In this document: piece by piece, positions 7,822 through 15,954 of the stretch
Layout: the number at the start of each line of letters is the position of its first letter
Position numbering within the stretch: the stretch's first letter is position 1
Assembly (NCBI GenBank): GCA_024278255.1
Contig: JAJRTP010000190.1
Coordinates: forward strand, 1 to 17,856
Length of the DNA: 17,856 bases
Reading direction: 5' to 3'
Origin: Chloroflexota bacterium
GTDB taxonomy: Bacteria; Chloroflexota; Anaerolineae; Promineifilales; Promineifilaceae
Position numbers and translations under genes: made by a program
Notes under the pieces: model-generated
The model's input: only the letters and a program-made list of their open reading frames with translations
Told to the model about the DNA's origin: nothing
Database searches by the model: none

Positions 7822-8322
7822 ATGTTTGGTGAAATTTTAAGGGGATTGGGAACGACGTTTAAGCACATGTTGCAGCCGCCGGTCACTATCCAATACCCTG
7901 AAATCAAACGCCCGGTGCGGCCTCGTTTTAAGGGGCGGCACGTGCTGGAACGGTATGATAATGGGCTGGAACGGTGCATCGGCTGTGCCCTTTGCGCAGC
8001 GGCTTGTCCGGCGGACGCCATCTTTGTGGAAGCTTCGGAAAATACGGACGAGGAACGTTATTCGCCCGGTGAGCGGTACGCCAGCACGTATGAGATCAAT
8101 ATGCTGCGCTGCATCTTTTGCGGCTATTGTGAGGATGCCTGTCCTACCCAGGCGATTGTGTTGAAACATAATTATGAGATGAGTTTTTATGACAGAACCA
8201 GCGCCATTTATACCAAAGAGAAGCTGTTGGTAGATTTGGCTGAAGGTGCGGAACCGGCGCCCCGTCAGGTAGAACCCGGTACCTATGATCGGGCTATACC
8301 GGAGATGGAGGACCCTGTGTGA
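7822..8322 (+). CDS. nuoI: NADH-quinone oxidoreductase subunit I (23 kDa, 2x 4Fe-4S)
   Basis: NuoI (166 aa) is an 8Fe ferredoxin-like subunit carrying clusters N6a and N6b, which relay electrons from NuoG to N2 in NuoB. The two motifs are C52-x2-C55-x2-C58-x3-C62-P and C97-x2-C100-x2-C103-x3-C107-P, both intact. The N-terminal amphipathic segment and the QYP-x-x-RP stretch (residues 24-34) are typical of the family. Its length and position between nuoH and nuoJ are standard. A GGATAGGA purine stretch precedes the ATG by about 6 bases. A hairpin spacer of about 76 bases separates it from nuoJ. Confidence 0.98.
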   Translation: MFGEILRGLGTTFKHMLQPPVTIQYPEIKRPVRPRFKGRHVLERYDNGLERCIGCALCAAACPADAIFVEASENTDEERYSPGERYASTYEINMLRCIFCGYCEDACPTQAIVLKHNYEMSFYDRTSAIYTKEKLLVDLAEGAEPAPRQVEPGTYDRAIPEMEDPV

Positions 8323-8323
8323 T

Positions 8324-8388
8324 CAGTGGTTAGTTTTCAGTGTTCAGGGGTCAGTGACTGAATACTAAAAACTGAATGCTGAAAACTG
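8324..8388. repeat. Intergenic hairpin of CAGTTTT/CTGAAAA units (nuoI/nuoJ)
   Basis: AGTTTTCAG (8332-8340) pairs with CTGAAAACT (8379-8387), and AGTGTTCAG (8339-8347) pairs with CTGAATACT (8358-8366) with one G-U wobble. The right half repeats ACTGAAT/GCTGAAA-like units directly. The pairing is less perfect than in the other spacers because one repeat unit is extra on the right. A GGAAG (about 8388-8392) just downstream can serve as the nuoJ Shine-Dalgarno sequence. Confidence 0.75.
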
Positions 8389-8398
8389 GAAGACAAAT

Positions 8399-8920
8399 AT
8401 GGGAAACCCGATTGTATTTCTAATTTTAGCCGGCGTTGCTATTGTCGCGGCTATTATGATGGTGACCAGCCGGAATGCCGTGTACAGTGCTTTGTGGCTG
8501 GTGTTGAATTTTTCCGCCATCGCTATTTTTTACTTGCTTTTGAATGCGCCGTTTATTGCTATGGTGCAAATTACGGTGTATGCCGGGGCGATCATGGTGT
8601 TGTTCCTTTTTGTGATTATGCTTTTAGGGGCGGAACAACTGCGCGGGGTCACGGCGGCAATTGGCGGGGAACGTTGGCAGCAGGTATTGGCTGTGTTTTC
8701 TGGCCTGCTTTTGTTGGGAACGATGGGGATTTTGGTGTTTCAGGGAATGGGTGATGGGGGAGATACGGCCGTAACCATCAATTCCAGTCCCGCCGCTTTA
8801 GGCGTGCGCCTTTTTGAAGTCTACACCTTCCCCTTTGAACTAACCGGCATTCTTTTACTGGCCGCCATGATCGGCGTCGCCATATTCAGCTTCAAAAAGA
8901 AGAAAAAAGAGGAATCATAA
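8399..8920 (+). CDS. nuoJ: NADH-quinone oxidoreductase subunit J (membrane)
   Basis: NuoJ (173 aa) is an integral membrane subunit adjacent to NuoK and NuoA. Five hydrophobic helices are apparent. The conserved family core NAPFIAMVQITVYAGAIMVL lies around residues 49-68, followed by FLFVIMLLG. The C-terminus is a lysine-rich cytoplasmic tail (FKKKKKEES). The stop and the nuoK start overlap in TAATG at 8918-8922, indicating translational coupling. One ACGGCCGT palindrome (8765-8772) falls in the variable extramembrane loop between helices 4 and 5. Confidence 0.96.
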   Translation: MGNPIVFLILAGVAIVAAIMMVTSRNAVYSALWLVLNFSAIAIFYLLLNAPFIAMVQITVYAGAIMVLFLFVIMLLGAEQLRGVTAAIGGERWQQVLAVFSGLLLLGTMGILVFQGMGDGGDTAVTINSSPAALGVRLFEVYTFPFELTGILLLAAMIGVAIFSFKKKKKEES

Positions 8921-9228
8921 TGCCACCAGTAACCATCGAATGGTACGTCGCCTTGAGCGTCATTTTATTTCTCATCGGTTCTATGGGCGTTCTGTTACGT
9001 CGCAATGCCATTATTTTGTTTATGTCAATTGAAATGATGTTGAACTCGGCCAATTTGCTCTTTGTCGCCTTTGCCCGTTACCTGGGCGATCTGGACGGGC
9101 AGGTATTGGTCTTTTTCGTTATTACCGTGGCTGCGGCCGAAGTAGCTGTGGGGCTGGCCCTGATTGTGGCTATCTTCCGCACCAAACACAGCATCAACAT
9201 TGACGAAATTAACTTGATGAAGGGATAG
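8920..9228 (+). CDS. nuoK: NADH-quinone oxidoreductase subunit K (membrane, MrpC-like)
   Basis: NuoK (102 aa) has three membrane helices and carries two proton-pathway glutamates, E38 in MSIEMMLNSANL and E74 in VAAAEVAVGLAL, equivalent to E. coli E36 and E72. The length is exactly typical. Its ATG overlaps the nuoJ stop by one base. The SD AGAGGA at about 8907-8912, inside the end of nuoJ, is well spaced. Confidence 0.97.
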   Translation: MPPVTIEWYVALSVILFLIGSMGVLLRRNAIILFMSIEMMLNSANLLFVAFARYLGDLDGQVLVFFVITVAAAEVAVGLALIVAIFRTKHSINIDEINLMKG

Positions 9229-9274
9229 AGGAGATGTATTACGTTACAAAGACGTAAACACATAGTAAAAACCT
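9229..9274. other. Short nuoK/nuoL spacer with weak dyad
   Basis: This 46-bp AT-rich spacer contains TTACGT (9239-9244) opposite ACGTAA (9252-9257), a 6-bp stem with a 7-nt loop. It is much smaller than the repeat-built hairpins in other spacers and may be chance. No good Shine-Dalgarno sequence precedes the nuoL ATG at 9275. Confidence 0.4.
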
Positions 9275-11521
9275 ATGAATGCACTTGGTTTAGCCCCCCT
9301 CATTCTGATATTTCCGGTCATTGGCGTTCTGTTCAACGCCCTGTTTGGGGCGGCCTTTGTCAACACTGACCGGAAAGTAGGCGAAAAGTGGTCCGGCTGG
9401 TTTGCTACACTCATGGCCTTTGCCTCATTCGCTATTGTTGTGCTGTTGGCGATTGGGCTGCGGCAGAACGAATTTCACAGAGAGATCATCTATCTGTTCG
9501 ACTGGATTCGCATCCCCTCCTTTGATTTTTACGCGCGCTGGGCGATGCAGATTGATACGCTCTCCGTTACCATGATGTTGGTGGTCACCGGCGTCGGCTC
9601 TATTATTCACGTCTACTCCATCGGCTACATGCACGGGGATCGCAACTTCTCCCGTTACTTCACGTATTTGAGCCTTTTCCTGTTCTTTATGCTCATTCTG
9701 GTGTCCGGCAGCAGCTATTTGGTGTTGTTTGTTGGTTGGGAAGGCGTCGGTCTCTGTTCCTATTTGCTTATCAGCTTTTGGTTTAGCCGGGTAGACAAAG
9801 ACGGCGTCTGGATGAATGCCAACGCCGGCCGTAAAGCGTTTGTGGTCAACCGGATTGGCGACTTTGCTATTATTCTGGCTATCATCCTCACCTTCTACAC
9901 CTTCAGCACCCTGGAATTTGAACCGATATTTGAGCAGGCCATTGAGATTTTCCAATCTGGCGAAGAAGTGGTTCTGTTTGCCAACGAAACATTTGGCACG
10001 CCGGGCGTTACCGTTGGTTTAGGCACAGTGCTAACGATTATCACTTTCCTGTTCCTGATTGGGGCCACGGGTAAATCTGCTCAATTGATATTGCACGTCT
10101 GGCTGCCGGACGCGATGGCCGGCCCTACGCCTGCATCTTCCCTCATCCACGCGGCCACAATGGTAACGGCCGGCGTTTACCTGATTGTGCGCAGCAACGT
10201 GCTGTATGAACTGGCCCGCGCCAGCGGCGTAACTGTGATTGGCAACTTAACCTCCTCAGATGTAGTGGCTCTGGTAGGGGCGAGTACCGCTTTGTATGCG
10301 GCGCTGATTGCCTTCACCCAGTACGACATCAAGAAAGTGCTGGCTTATTCGACCATCAGCCAGCTTGGTTTTATGATTGCCGCTGCCGGGATGGGCGCTT
10401 ATGTTGCCGCTATTTTCCATCTGATCACCCACGCTTTCTTCAAGGCGCTGTTGTTTATGGCGGCCGGTTCCGTGATTCATGGTATGGAGCATGGACATCA
10501 CGAAGTGGCCCACGAGGGCGGCCACGATGATCCTGACTTTGACCCGCAGGATATGCGCTACATGGGTGGCTTGAAGGATAAAATGCGGGCGACGTTCTGG
10601 CCTTATTTGATTGGCGCGTTGGCGCTGGCTGGTATTTTCCCGTTTGCCGGTTTTTGGTCAAAGGATGAAATTTTGGCTCACGCCAGCGCCAACCAGGGTA
10701 ATTATAATGTATTCTTGATTGTGTACATTATGTTAACTTTAGCGGCAATGGGTACGGCCTTTTATATGGCGCGTCAGTTGCGCATGGTCTTTTGGGGCAA
10801 ACCACGCAGCGAAGCAGCCGGGCACGCGCATGAAAGTTCTCGTCTGATGACGATACCATTGGCAATTCTGGCGTTCTTTGGCGTAGTGGCCGGTTTGTTT
10901 AACCTGCCGCGTTTTGGGGGGACGGCCGTACTGCCCCAGACTGATCTGATTTTGGAAAAATGGCTGGAACACGCATTGTTGGTATTTGAACTGGCCGAAG
11001 AGCGTGTCCTGGAAGTGCCGCACACACCCACTTCCCTGCAAATAGATGTGGCCGGTATTTCCCTGGCTTTGGCGCTGATTGCTTTGCTGGGTGGGTTCTA
11101 CCTATACCGCAATAAGCCGCAAACGGCCGCCGATCCCGATCCCACACAAAAGATACCGGGGTTGTGGAGCTTTTTCGGCCGTTTACCCCTCAACACCTTA
11201 TACATGCGCGGGATTGTGGTCTTGTTCAACCGTTTCACGCACTGGCTGGCCGGCCCGTTTGAATGGGCCTTCTGGCATGATTTTGTCCACGACCGGCTGA
11301 TTCGGGACCAATTTGTGGCCTTTGCCAATTTCATGGCAAATGTGATTGACCAGTACGGCGTGGATGGTATTGTGAATGGTGTCGGTATTGTCACGGCCCG
11401 TTTTGCCGGTTGGGTTCGGCAGTCACAGACCGGATTTGCCCGCTCCTATGCTCTCAGTATATTCCTGGGCGCCGTATTATTATTAGTTTACTTCTTGTGG
11501 CCTTTCCTGACAGGCCAATAA
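9275..11521 (+). CDS. nuoL: NADH-quinone oxidoreductase subunit L (antiporter-like)
   Basis: NuoL (748 aa) is the distal antiporter-like proton-pumping subunit of complex I. Conserved proton-path residues are visible: E156 in FVGWEGVGLCSYLLI, K267 in GATGKSAQ, H292 in SSLIHAATMVTAG, K353/K354 in YDIKKVLAYSTISQLG and K390 in HAFFKALLFM. After the antiporter core, a long C-terminal part (about residues 600-748) with amphipathic segments and a last membrane helix (AVLLLVYFLWPF) matches the lateral helix and anchor unique to NuoL. It differs from canonical family members by a His/Asp-rich insertion at residues 402-423, where SVIH is usually followed shortly by the QDMRxMGGL motif. One ACGGCCGT (10922-10929) is present. 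No clear SD is seen. Confidence 0.97.
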   Translation: MNALGLAPLILIFPVIGVLFNALFGAAFVNTDRKVGEKWSGWFATLMAFASFAIVVLLAIGLRQNEFHREIIYLFDWIRIPSFDFYARWAMQIDTLSVTMMLVVTGVGSIIHVYSIGYMHGDRNFSRYFTYLSLFLFFMLILVSGSSYLVLFVGWEGVGLCSYLLISFWFSRVDKDGVWMNANAGRKAFVVNRIGDFAIILAIILTFYTFSTLEFEPIFEQAIEIFQSGEEVVLFANETFGTPGVTVGLGTVLTIITFLFLIGATGKSAQLILHVWLPDAMAGPTPASSLIHAATMVTAGVYLIVRSNVLYELARASGVTVIGNLTSSDVVALVGASTALYAALIAFTQYDIKKVLAYSTISQLGFMIAAAGMGAYVAAIFHLITHAFFKALLFMAAGSVIHGMEHGHHEVAHEGGHDDPDFDPQDMRYMGGLKDKMRATFWPYLIGALALAGIFPFAGFWSKDEILAHASANQGNYNVFLIVYIMLTLAAMGTAFYMARQLRMVFWGKPRSEAAGHAHESSRLMTIPLAILAFFGVVAGLFNLPRFGGTAVLPQTDLILEKWLEHALLVFELAEERVLEVPHTPTSLQIDVAGISLALALIALLGGFYLYRNKPQTAADPDPTQKIPGLWSFFGRLPLNTLYMRGIVVLFNRFTHWLAGPFEWAFWHDFVHDRLIRDQFVAFANFMANVIDQYGVDGIVNGVGIVTARFAGWVRQSQTGFARSYALSIFLGAVLLLVYFLWPFLTGQ

Positions 11522-11549
11522 AAACGATGGGTTTGGAGATAGAAAGGGT

Positions 11550-13049
11550 ATGTTAACATTTTTGACATTTTTCCCGTTGTTAGGTGTGCTGGCTTTATTG
11601 CTGCTCAAGCCCCTGAAAAAAGATTCAGATAATGCCATCAAGGGAATTGCTATCGGTACGTCTGCATTGACTTTTCTGATTTCGGTTGCTTTGTTGTTAC
11701 AGTTCAACACAAGTGACCCGGCATTGCAGTTTGTGCAGCAGGCATCCTGGATTCCCACTTGGGGTATTCAGTATTATATGGGTGTGGATGGTATTAGCAT
11801 TTTAATGGTGCTGTTGACCACGATTATCTCGTTATTAGCCATCATTGCTTCCTGGAGCGCCATTAAAGAGCAGAAGTTGATGTATTACGTGCTGATGCTT
11901 CTGCTGCAAGTGGGCATGATGGGCGTGTTCCTGGCGCAGGATTTATTCCTGTTCTACATTTTCTGGGAATTTACTTTGATTCCCATGTATTTTATGATTG
12001 GCATTTGGGGCGGCCAGCGGCGGGTTTACGCGGCGATCAAGTTCTTCTTGTACACAATGGCTGGATCGCTGCTGATGCTGTTGGCAATTTTGTACATGGG
12101 CATTACGAATGAAACGTTTGCTGTGCCGGATCTGATTAACGGCCGTGAAGCCTTCGCCAATGTGCAGACCTGGTTGTTCCTCGGTTTTGGCATCGCTTTC
12201 GCTATCAAAGTGCCCATCTTCCCCTTCCACTCCTGGCTGCCCGATGCCCACACGGAAGCGCCCACGGCCGGTTCTGTCATTCTGGCCGGCGTGCTGCTGA
12301 AGATGGGCACGTATGGGTTCATTCGCTTTAACCTGCCCCTCTTCCCCCAGGCGTCTGTAGATTTTGCCCCGCTGATTGCGGTGCTGGCGATTATCGGCAT
12401 TATTTACGGGGCGATGGTGGCTTTTGCCCAGAAGGATGCCAAGAAGCTGGTAGCCTATTCCAGTATCAGCCATCTCGGTTTTGTCATGCTGGGGATTTTT
12501 GCCCTCAATTCGGCCGGGGTGCAGGGCGGCATTTTGCAGGGATTCAATCACGGCATTAGCTCCGGGGCGTTGTTCTTTATCGTCGGCGTTTTGTACGAGC
12601 AGCGACATACCCGCATGATGAAGGATTATGGCGGCGTTTGGCGGATTATGCCCATCTTTACGGCGCTGACGTTGATTGTGGTGCTGTCCAGTATGGGACT
12701 GCCCGGCTTGAATGGTTTTGTGGGTGAATTTAGTATCTTGTTGGGTTCGATGGGGGCGGTTTCTTTGTCGCCGGCCTGGGTTTACACTGCGTTTGCTACC
12801 ACCGGCGTCATTTTAGCGGCCGTTTACCTGCTGTGGATGTTCCAGCGGGTTTTCATGGGGCCGTTGGAGAATGAGGAAAACAAAAAGCTGCGGGACATTA
12901 ACCGGCGCGAGTTGTTTATTATGCTGGCGTTCCTGGTCTTCATTTTCTGGATTGGCATTTACCCCAGTCCGTATTTTAACGTGATGCAATCTACTGTCAC
13001 CGGGTTGCTGGATAATATGAGTCAGGCTGTGGTACTGATTGCGCCATAG
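11550..13049 (+). CDS. nuoM: NADH-quinone oxidoreductase subunit M (antiporter-like)
   Basis: NuoM (499 aa, about 14 membrane helices) is the middle antiporter-like proton-pumping subunit. Key residues are E140 in FIFWEFTLIPMYF, K220 in FAIKVPIFPFHSWLPDAH, K251 in LLKMGTYGF, and E393 in LNGFVGEFSILLGS (equivalent to E. coli E144, K234, K265 and E407). The signature HSWLPDAHTEAPTAGSVILA is intact. The ATG at 11550 follows a purine-rich stretch with GGAG at 11535-11538. It is the last nuo gene here: a terminator-like hairpin and the convergent xylB gene follow, with no nuoN. One ACGGCCGT lies at 12139-12146. Confidence 0.98.
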   Translation: MLTFLTFFPLLGVLALLLLKPLKKDSDNAIKGIAIGTSALTFLISVALLLQFNTSDPALQFVQQASWIPTWGIQYYMGVDGISILMVLLTTIISLLAIIASWSAIKEQKLMYYVLMLLLQVGMMGVFLAQDLFLFYIFWEFTLIPMYFMIGIWGGQRRVYAAIKFFLYTMAGSLLMLLAILYMGITNETFAVPDLINGREAFANVQTWLFLGFGIAFAIKVPIFPFHSWLPDAHTEAPTAGSVILAGVLLKMGTYGFIRFNLPLFPQASVDFAPLIAVLAIIGIIYGAMVAFAQKDAKKLVAYSSISHLGFVMLGIFALNSAGVQGGILQGFNHGISSGALFFIVGVLYEQRHTRMMKDYGGVWRIMPIFTALTLIVVLSSMGLPGLNGFVGEFSILLGSMGAVSLSPAWVYTAFATTGVILAAVYLLWMFQRVFMGPLENEENKKLRDINRRELFIMLAFLVFIFWIGIYPSPYFNVMQSTVTGLLDNMSQAVVLIAP

Positions 13050-13054
13050 TGACT

Positions 13055-13118
13055 ACAACGGATTAAGGAAGGAACGAATTTCCGGGAAATGTTATCTGTT
13101 CCTTCCTTCATCTGTTGT
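13055..13118. terminator. Bidirectional hairpin terminator between nuoM and xylB
   Basis: AAGGAAGGAAC (13065-13075) pairs perfectly with GTTCCTTCCTT (13098-13108). Pairing extends outward from 13055 and from 13118 with one G-U wobble and one mismatch, giving a stem of about 21 bp with a 22-nt loop. Inside the loop, ATTTCCGGGAAAT (13078-13090) is itself a small odd-centred palindrome. There is no long T-run on either side, so intrinsic termination is inferred mainly from position: it lies exactly between two convergent operons. Confidence 0.65.
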
Positions 13119-13121
13119 ACC

Positions 13122-14618
13122 CTATGATCTGAGGCGGTGAAAACTGTCTTGCAGGGCGGGGTAAAGCTGCTGGTAAATGGAATAGAGTTGGTCGTATACG
13201 GCCGTATCCCCCACCCCCGTCACCTGCGTAAACCGAATCGTCGCCGCACAAGCTGCATCTACGTCAGGCCACACGGCCGTACCCACCCCCGCCAATAACG
13301 CCGCCCCATACGCTGCCCCCTCCGTCGTCGAAACATTGACCAATTCCACACCCAGTACATCCGCCAGAATTTGCCGCCAGAGCGGGCTTTTTGCCCCGCC
13401 GCCGGAGATGCGCACCTGATGGATGGTTTCCAGCCCGGCATTTTGCAGCAGGGTAAAGCTGTCCTTGAGGCCAAAAGCCACCCCTTCCAACACCGCCCGC
13501 GTCATGTGCGCCCGCGTGTGCCGCAAAGTCAGGCCCACCCAGGCGGCGCGGGCCAGCGGGTCCGGGTGCGGCGTCCGTTCCCCGGAGAGATAGGGTAGAA
13601 AGAGCAGCCCTTCGCTGCCGGGCGGGATGGTTTCTGCTTCGGCCGTCAGGTCGGTAAAAGATGTGTCCGGGGCCAGCGTGTCCCGGTACCATTGCAGGCT
13701 GCCCGCCGCGCTCAACATCACCCCCATAAAATGCCAGCGGTTGGGGACGGCGTGGCAAAAAGCGTGGAAACGGCCGTCCGATTCATACAACGGTTCTTCA
13801 GTGGCAGCAAAAACCACGCCGGATGTGCCCAGCGTTAAAGCCACAATGCCCGGCTGCACAGCCCCCACGCCCACCGCCTGCGCCGCCTGATCCCCGCCGC
13901 CGCCCACGACAGGCGTACCGGCTGCCAGCCCGGTCGTTTCCGCTGCTTTTGGGGTGATGGTTCCGGTAACGGCCGTACCCTCAAACGTCTCCGGCAGCCA
14001 CTCCGCCGGAATCTCCAGCGCGTCCAGCATTTCCGGCGACCAGGTGCGCTGCGCCAAATCAAACAGCAGCGTTCCCGCCCCGCCCGCCCGATCCATCGCA
14101 TAGTCACCCGTCAATTTGTAGCGGATGTAATCTTTGGGCAGCAAAATGTGGCGTGTTTGAGCGTAAATCTCCGGCTCGTTTTCCTGCACCCAGAGAATTT
14201 TTGGGGCGGTAAAGCCGGTCAGGGCATCGTTGCCGGTTATCCGGATCAGCCGTTCCTTGCCCAGCCGTTCCCGAATCGTGTCGCACTGCACGGCCGTGCG
14301 CTGATCATTCCACAAAATAGCCGGGCGCAGCACCTCACCTGATTCATTCAGCAGCACCAGCCCGTGCATCTGCCCTGTCAGGCCAACGGCCGTCACCGCT
14401 TCCCCCGCCGCCCCCGCCTCCGCCAATGCCTGCCGGATGCTGCTGACCACGCCCTCCCACCAATCTGCTGGATGCTGCTCTGACCATAACGGCCGTGGCC
14501 TGTCCAGCGTCAGCGGCGTGGTGGCGCTGGCAATCACCTCCCCCTGGGAATTGATCAACAGCGCTTTGGCCCCTGTCGTGGAAATATCAATGCCTAAAAG
14601 GAGCGATTCGTTGGTCAT
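13122..14618 (-). CDS. xylB: Xylulokinase
   Basis: This FGGY-family sugar kinase (498 aa) phosphorylates D-xylulose with ATP to D-xylulose 5-phosphate, which enters the pentose phosphate pathway. The N-terminal phosphate-binding motif LGIDISTTGAKALL (8-21) contains D11. GLTGQMHGLVLL (79-90) holds the xylulose-contacting Met-His pair M84/H85. GGGGDQAAQAVG (239-250) holds the likely catalytic base D243. The C-terminal ATP-site segment RISGGGAKSPLWRQILADVLG is also present. The length matches E. coli XylB closely. The start overlaps the xylA stop as ATGA (14615-14618), so the pair is translationally coupled, and the linkage to xylA makes xylulose the likely substrate over glycerol or ribulose. 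Seven ACGGCCGT palindromes lie in this gene, the highest count in the window. Confidence 0.95.
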   Translation of the reverse strand: MTNESLLLGIDISTTGAKALLINSQGEVIASATTPLTLDRPRPLWSEQHPADWWEGVVSSIRQALAEAGAAGEAVTAVGLTGQMHGLVLLNESGEVLRPAILWNDQRTAVQCDTIRERLGKERLIRITGNDALTGFTAPKILWVQENEPEIYAQTRHILLPKDYIRYKLTGDYAMDRAGGAGTLLFDLAQRTWSPEMLDALEIPAEWLPETFEGTAVTGTITPKAAETTGLAAGTPVVGGGGDQAAQAVGVGAVQPGIVALTLGTSGVVFAATEEPLYESDGRFHAFCHAVPNRWHFMGVMLSAAGSLQWYRDTLAPDTSFTDLTAEAETIPPGSEGLLFLPYLSGERTPHPDPLARAAWVGLTLRHTRAHMTRAVLEGVAFGLKDSFTLLQNAGLETIHQVRISGGGAKSPLWRQILADVLGVELVNVSTTEGAAYGAALLAGVGTAVWPDVDAACAATIRFTQVTGVGDTAVYDQLYSIYQQLYPALQDSFHRLRS

Positions 14619-15775
14619 CTCACCCCCAACAACAGTTCAATCGTCAATTGATCCAGCCGTTCATACCCCAGACCACGTTGGCCCAGAGCAACCCGGTCAA
14701 AGGAGGCTTCTTTCAGGGCAGTGGCTTTGGCGGGGGTGTAGGGTGAGGTGTAAACGGCCGTACTCCCATCATCCGCGTGAATCTCCGTCAGCAGCGCCTG
14801 AATTTCCGGATCGGCATTCCACTGCGCCGCCTTTTCCTTCAGGATGAGATAGGTGCGCATACAGCCGCGGGCAAAATCCTTCACCCCCTCGTAATCTTCC
14901 GTACGGTAAGCGTGGGCGTCAAAGTGGCGGCTGCCCCCGTAGCCCACATCTTCCAGGAATTTTACCAGGAAGAAGGCGCTTTTCAGATTGACCGAACCAA
15001 AGCGAAAATCCTGATCGTACCGGCCAAACGCCTGATCGTTCAAATCAATGTGGAACAACTTGCCACTGTCCCACGCTTGGGCTACGTGGTGTAAAAAGTT
15101 CAACCCGGCCATAAATTCATGGGCCACTTCAGGATTGACGCCTACCATCTCCGGATGATCCAGCGTCTCGATAAAAGCCAGCATCGCCCCCGTTGTTGCC
15201 AGGTAAATATCGCCACGCGGCTCATTGGGCTTGGCTTCCAGGGCAAATTTCAAATCGTAACCCTGGTCAATCACATAGTCACACAGGAAATTCAGCGCGT
15301 CCCGCATCCGTTTACCAGCGTCCAGCGGGTTTTTGCTGGCGTCCGTCTCTGTGCCTTCTCGCCCGCCCCAAAAGACATAGGTTGTGGCCCCCAACTCTGC
15401 ACCCAGGTCAATAGCCCGCATCGTTTTTTGCAGGGCGAAGGCGCGTACCTGGGGATCGTTGGCCGTAAAAGCGCCATCCTTAAAAGCCGGATCGGTGAAA
15501 AGGTTGGTTGTGGCCATGGGCACTACCAGCCCGGTATCAGCCAATGCCTGCTGGAAATCGGTCACGATTTTGTCCCGTTCGGCCGGGGTGGCATCAATGG
15601 GAACCAGGTCATTGTCGTGCAGGTTGACGCCGTAAGCGCCTACTTCGGCCAGCAAATACACAATTTCTACCGGCGATAGCTGCCGCCGTACCGGTTCGCC
15701 AAAGGGGTCGCGGCCAATGTTGCCTACCGTCCACAGGCCAAAGGTAAATTTATGCTCAGGTTTGGGTTCGTACAT
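14615..15775 (-). CDS. xylA: Xylose isomerase (class I, actinobacterial type)
   Basis: This TIM-barrel, divalent-metal enzyme (386 aa) interconverts D-xylose and D-xylulose (and D-glucose and fructose). All catalytic residues are visible and sit one position earlier than in the Streptomyces enzymes: H53 and D56 in NLHDND, F93, W136 in VFWGGREGTE, E180 and K182 in ALEAKPNEPRG, E216 and H219 in NPEVAHE, D244, D254 and D256 in HIDLNDQAF...YDQDFRFG, and D286 in HFDAHAY. The length of about 387 aa and the lack of an N-terminal extension place it in class I rather than the about 440-aa class II of E. coli and Bacillus. GAGGAG (complement of 15782-15787) lies six bases before the ATG. It is the first gene of the xylAB operon. 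Confidence 0.97.
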   Translation of the reverse strand: MYEPKPEHKFTFGLWTVGNIGRDPFGEPVRRQLSPVEIVYLLAEVGAYGVNLHDNDLVPIDATPAERDKIVTDFQQALADTGLVVPMATTNLFTDPAFKDGAFTANDPQVRAFALQKTMRAIDLGAELGATTYVFWGGREGTETDASKNPLDAGKRMRDALNFLCDYVIDQGYDLKFALEAKPNEPRGDIYLATTGAMLAFIETLDHPEMVGVNPEVAHEFMAGLNFLHHVAQAWDSGKLFHIDLNDQAFGRYDQDFRFGSVNLKSAFFLVKFLEDVGYGGSRHFDAHAYRTEDYEGVKDFARGCMRTYLILKEKAAQWNADPEIQALLTEIHADDGSTAVYTSPYTPAKATALKEASFDRVALGQRGLGYERLDQLTIELLLGVR

Positions 15776-15781
15776 GAGTTT

Positions 15782-15787
15782 CTCCTC
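15782..15787 (-). promoter_or_regulatory. Shine-Dalgarno sequence of xylA
   Basis: Read on the minus strand, this is GAGGAG, six bases upstream of the xylA ATG (15773-15775). It is one of the strongest ribosome sites in the window and fixes the xylA start. Confidence 0.85.
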
Positions 15788-15947
15788 GTTGATAAACTGT
15801 AGATTATTTGACTATGCCGGGATAGGGTAGATGATTTGGGGCGGATGGGCAAGTGATTTTTGGCAGGTTTTGTGGGTTTCTCTGTCTGGCCGTTGCCGGG
15901 CAATCTGGTAGCTGGTAGGATAATGGGAACGCGAAAAAACATTCAGG
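15788..15947. promoter_or_regulatory. Divergent intergenic region xylA / phosphoesterase
   Basis: This region must contain the promoters of two divergent units. Weak sigma70-like candidates are, for xylAB (minus strand), TTGCCC (complement of 15847-15852), 17 bp, TACCCT (complement of 15824-15829), and for the phosphoesterase (plus strand), TTGCCG (15893-15898), 17 bp, TAGGAT (15916-15921). The odd-centred palindrome TTGCCGGGCAA (15893-15903) overlaps the second -35 and could be an operator. CTGGTAG occurs twice in tandem (15905-15918). No protein-coding gene is credible here. The promoter calls are weak; that the region is regulatory follows from gene orientation. Confidence 0.35.
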
Positions 15948-15954
15948 AAAGGAG
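15948..15954 (+). promoter_or_regulatory. Shine-Dalgarno sequence of the phosphoesterase
   Basis: AAAGGAG lies four bases before the ATG at 15959. It is slightly close but strong, and it decides this start over in-frame ATG 15923. Confidence 0.75.

Noticed and set aside
8408..8920. Possible fusion or extra gene in the nuoJ-K region
   Set aside because: The nuoJ stop and nuoK start share TAATG and both proteins have normal lengths; there is no fusion.
11943..12608. Open frame of about 221 codons antisense to nuoM
   Set aside because: The predicted protein is His/Gln/Arg/Asn-rich low-quality sequence, as expected for the complement of a hydrophobic membrane protein gene. No motif or ribosome site.
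15119..15679. Open frame of about 186 codons antisense to xylA
   Set aside because: It is fully covered by xylA, whose catalytic residues are all intact. It shows no recognisable motif.
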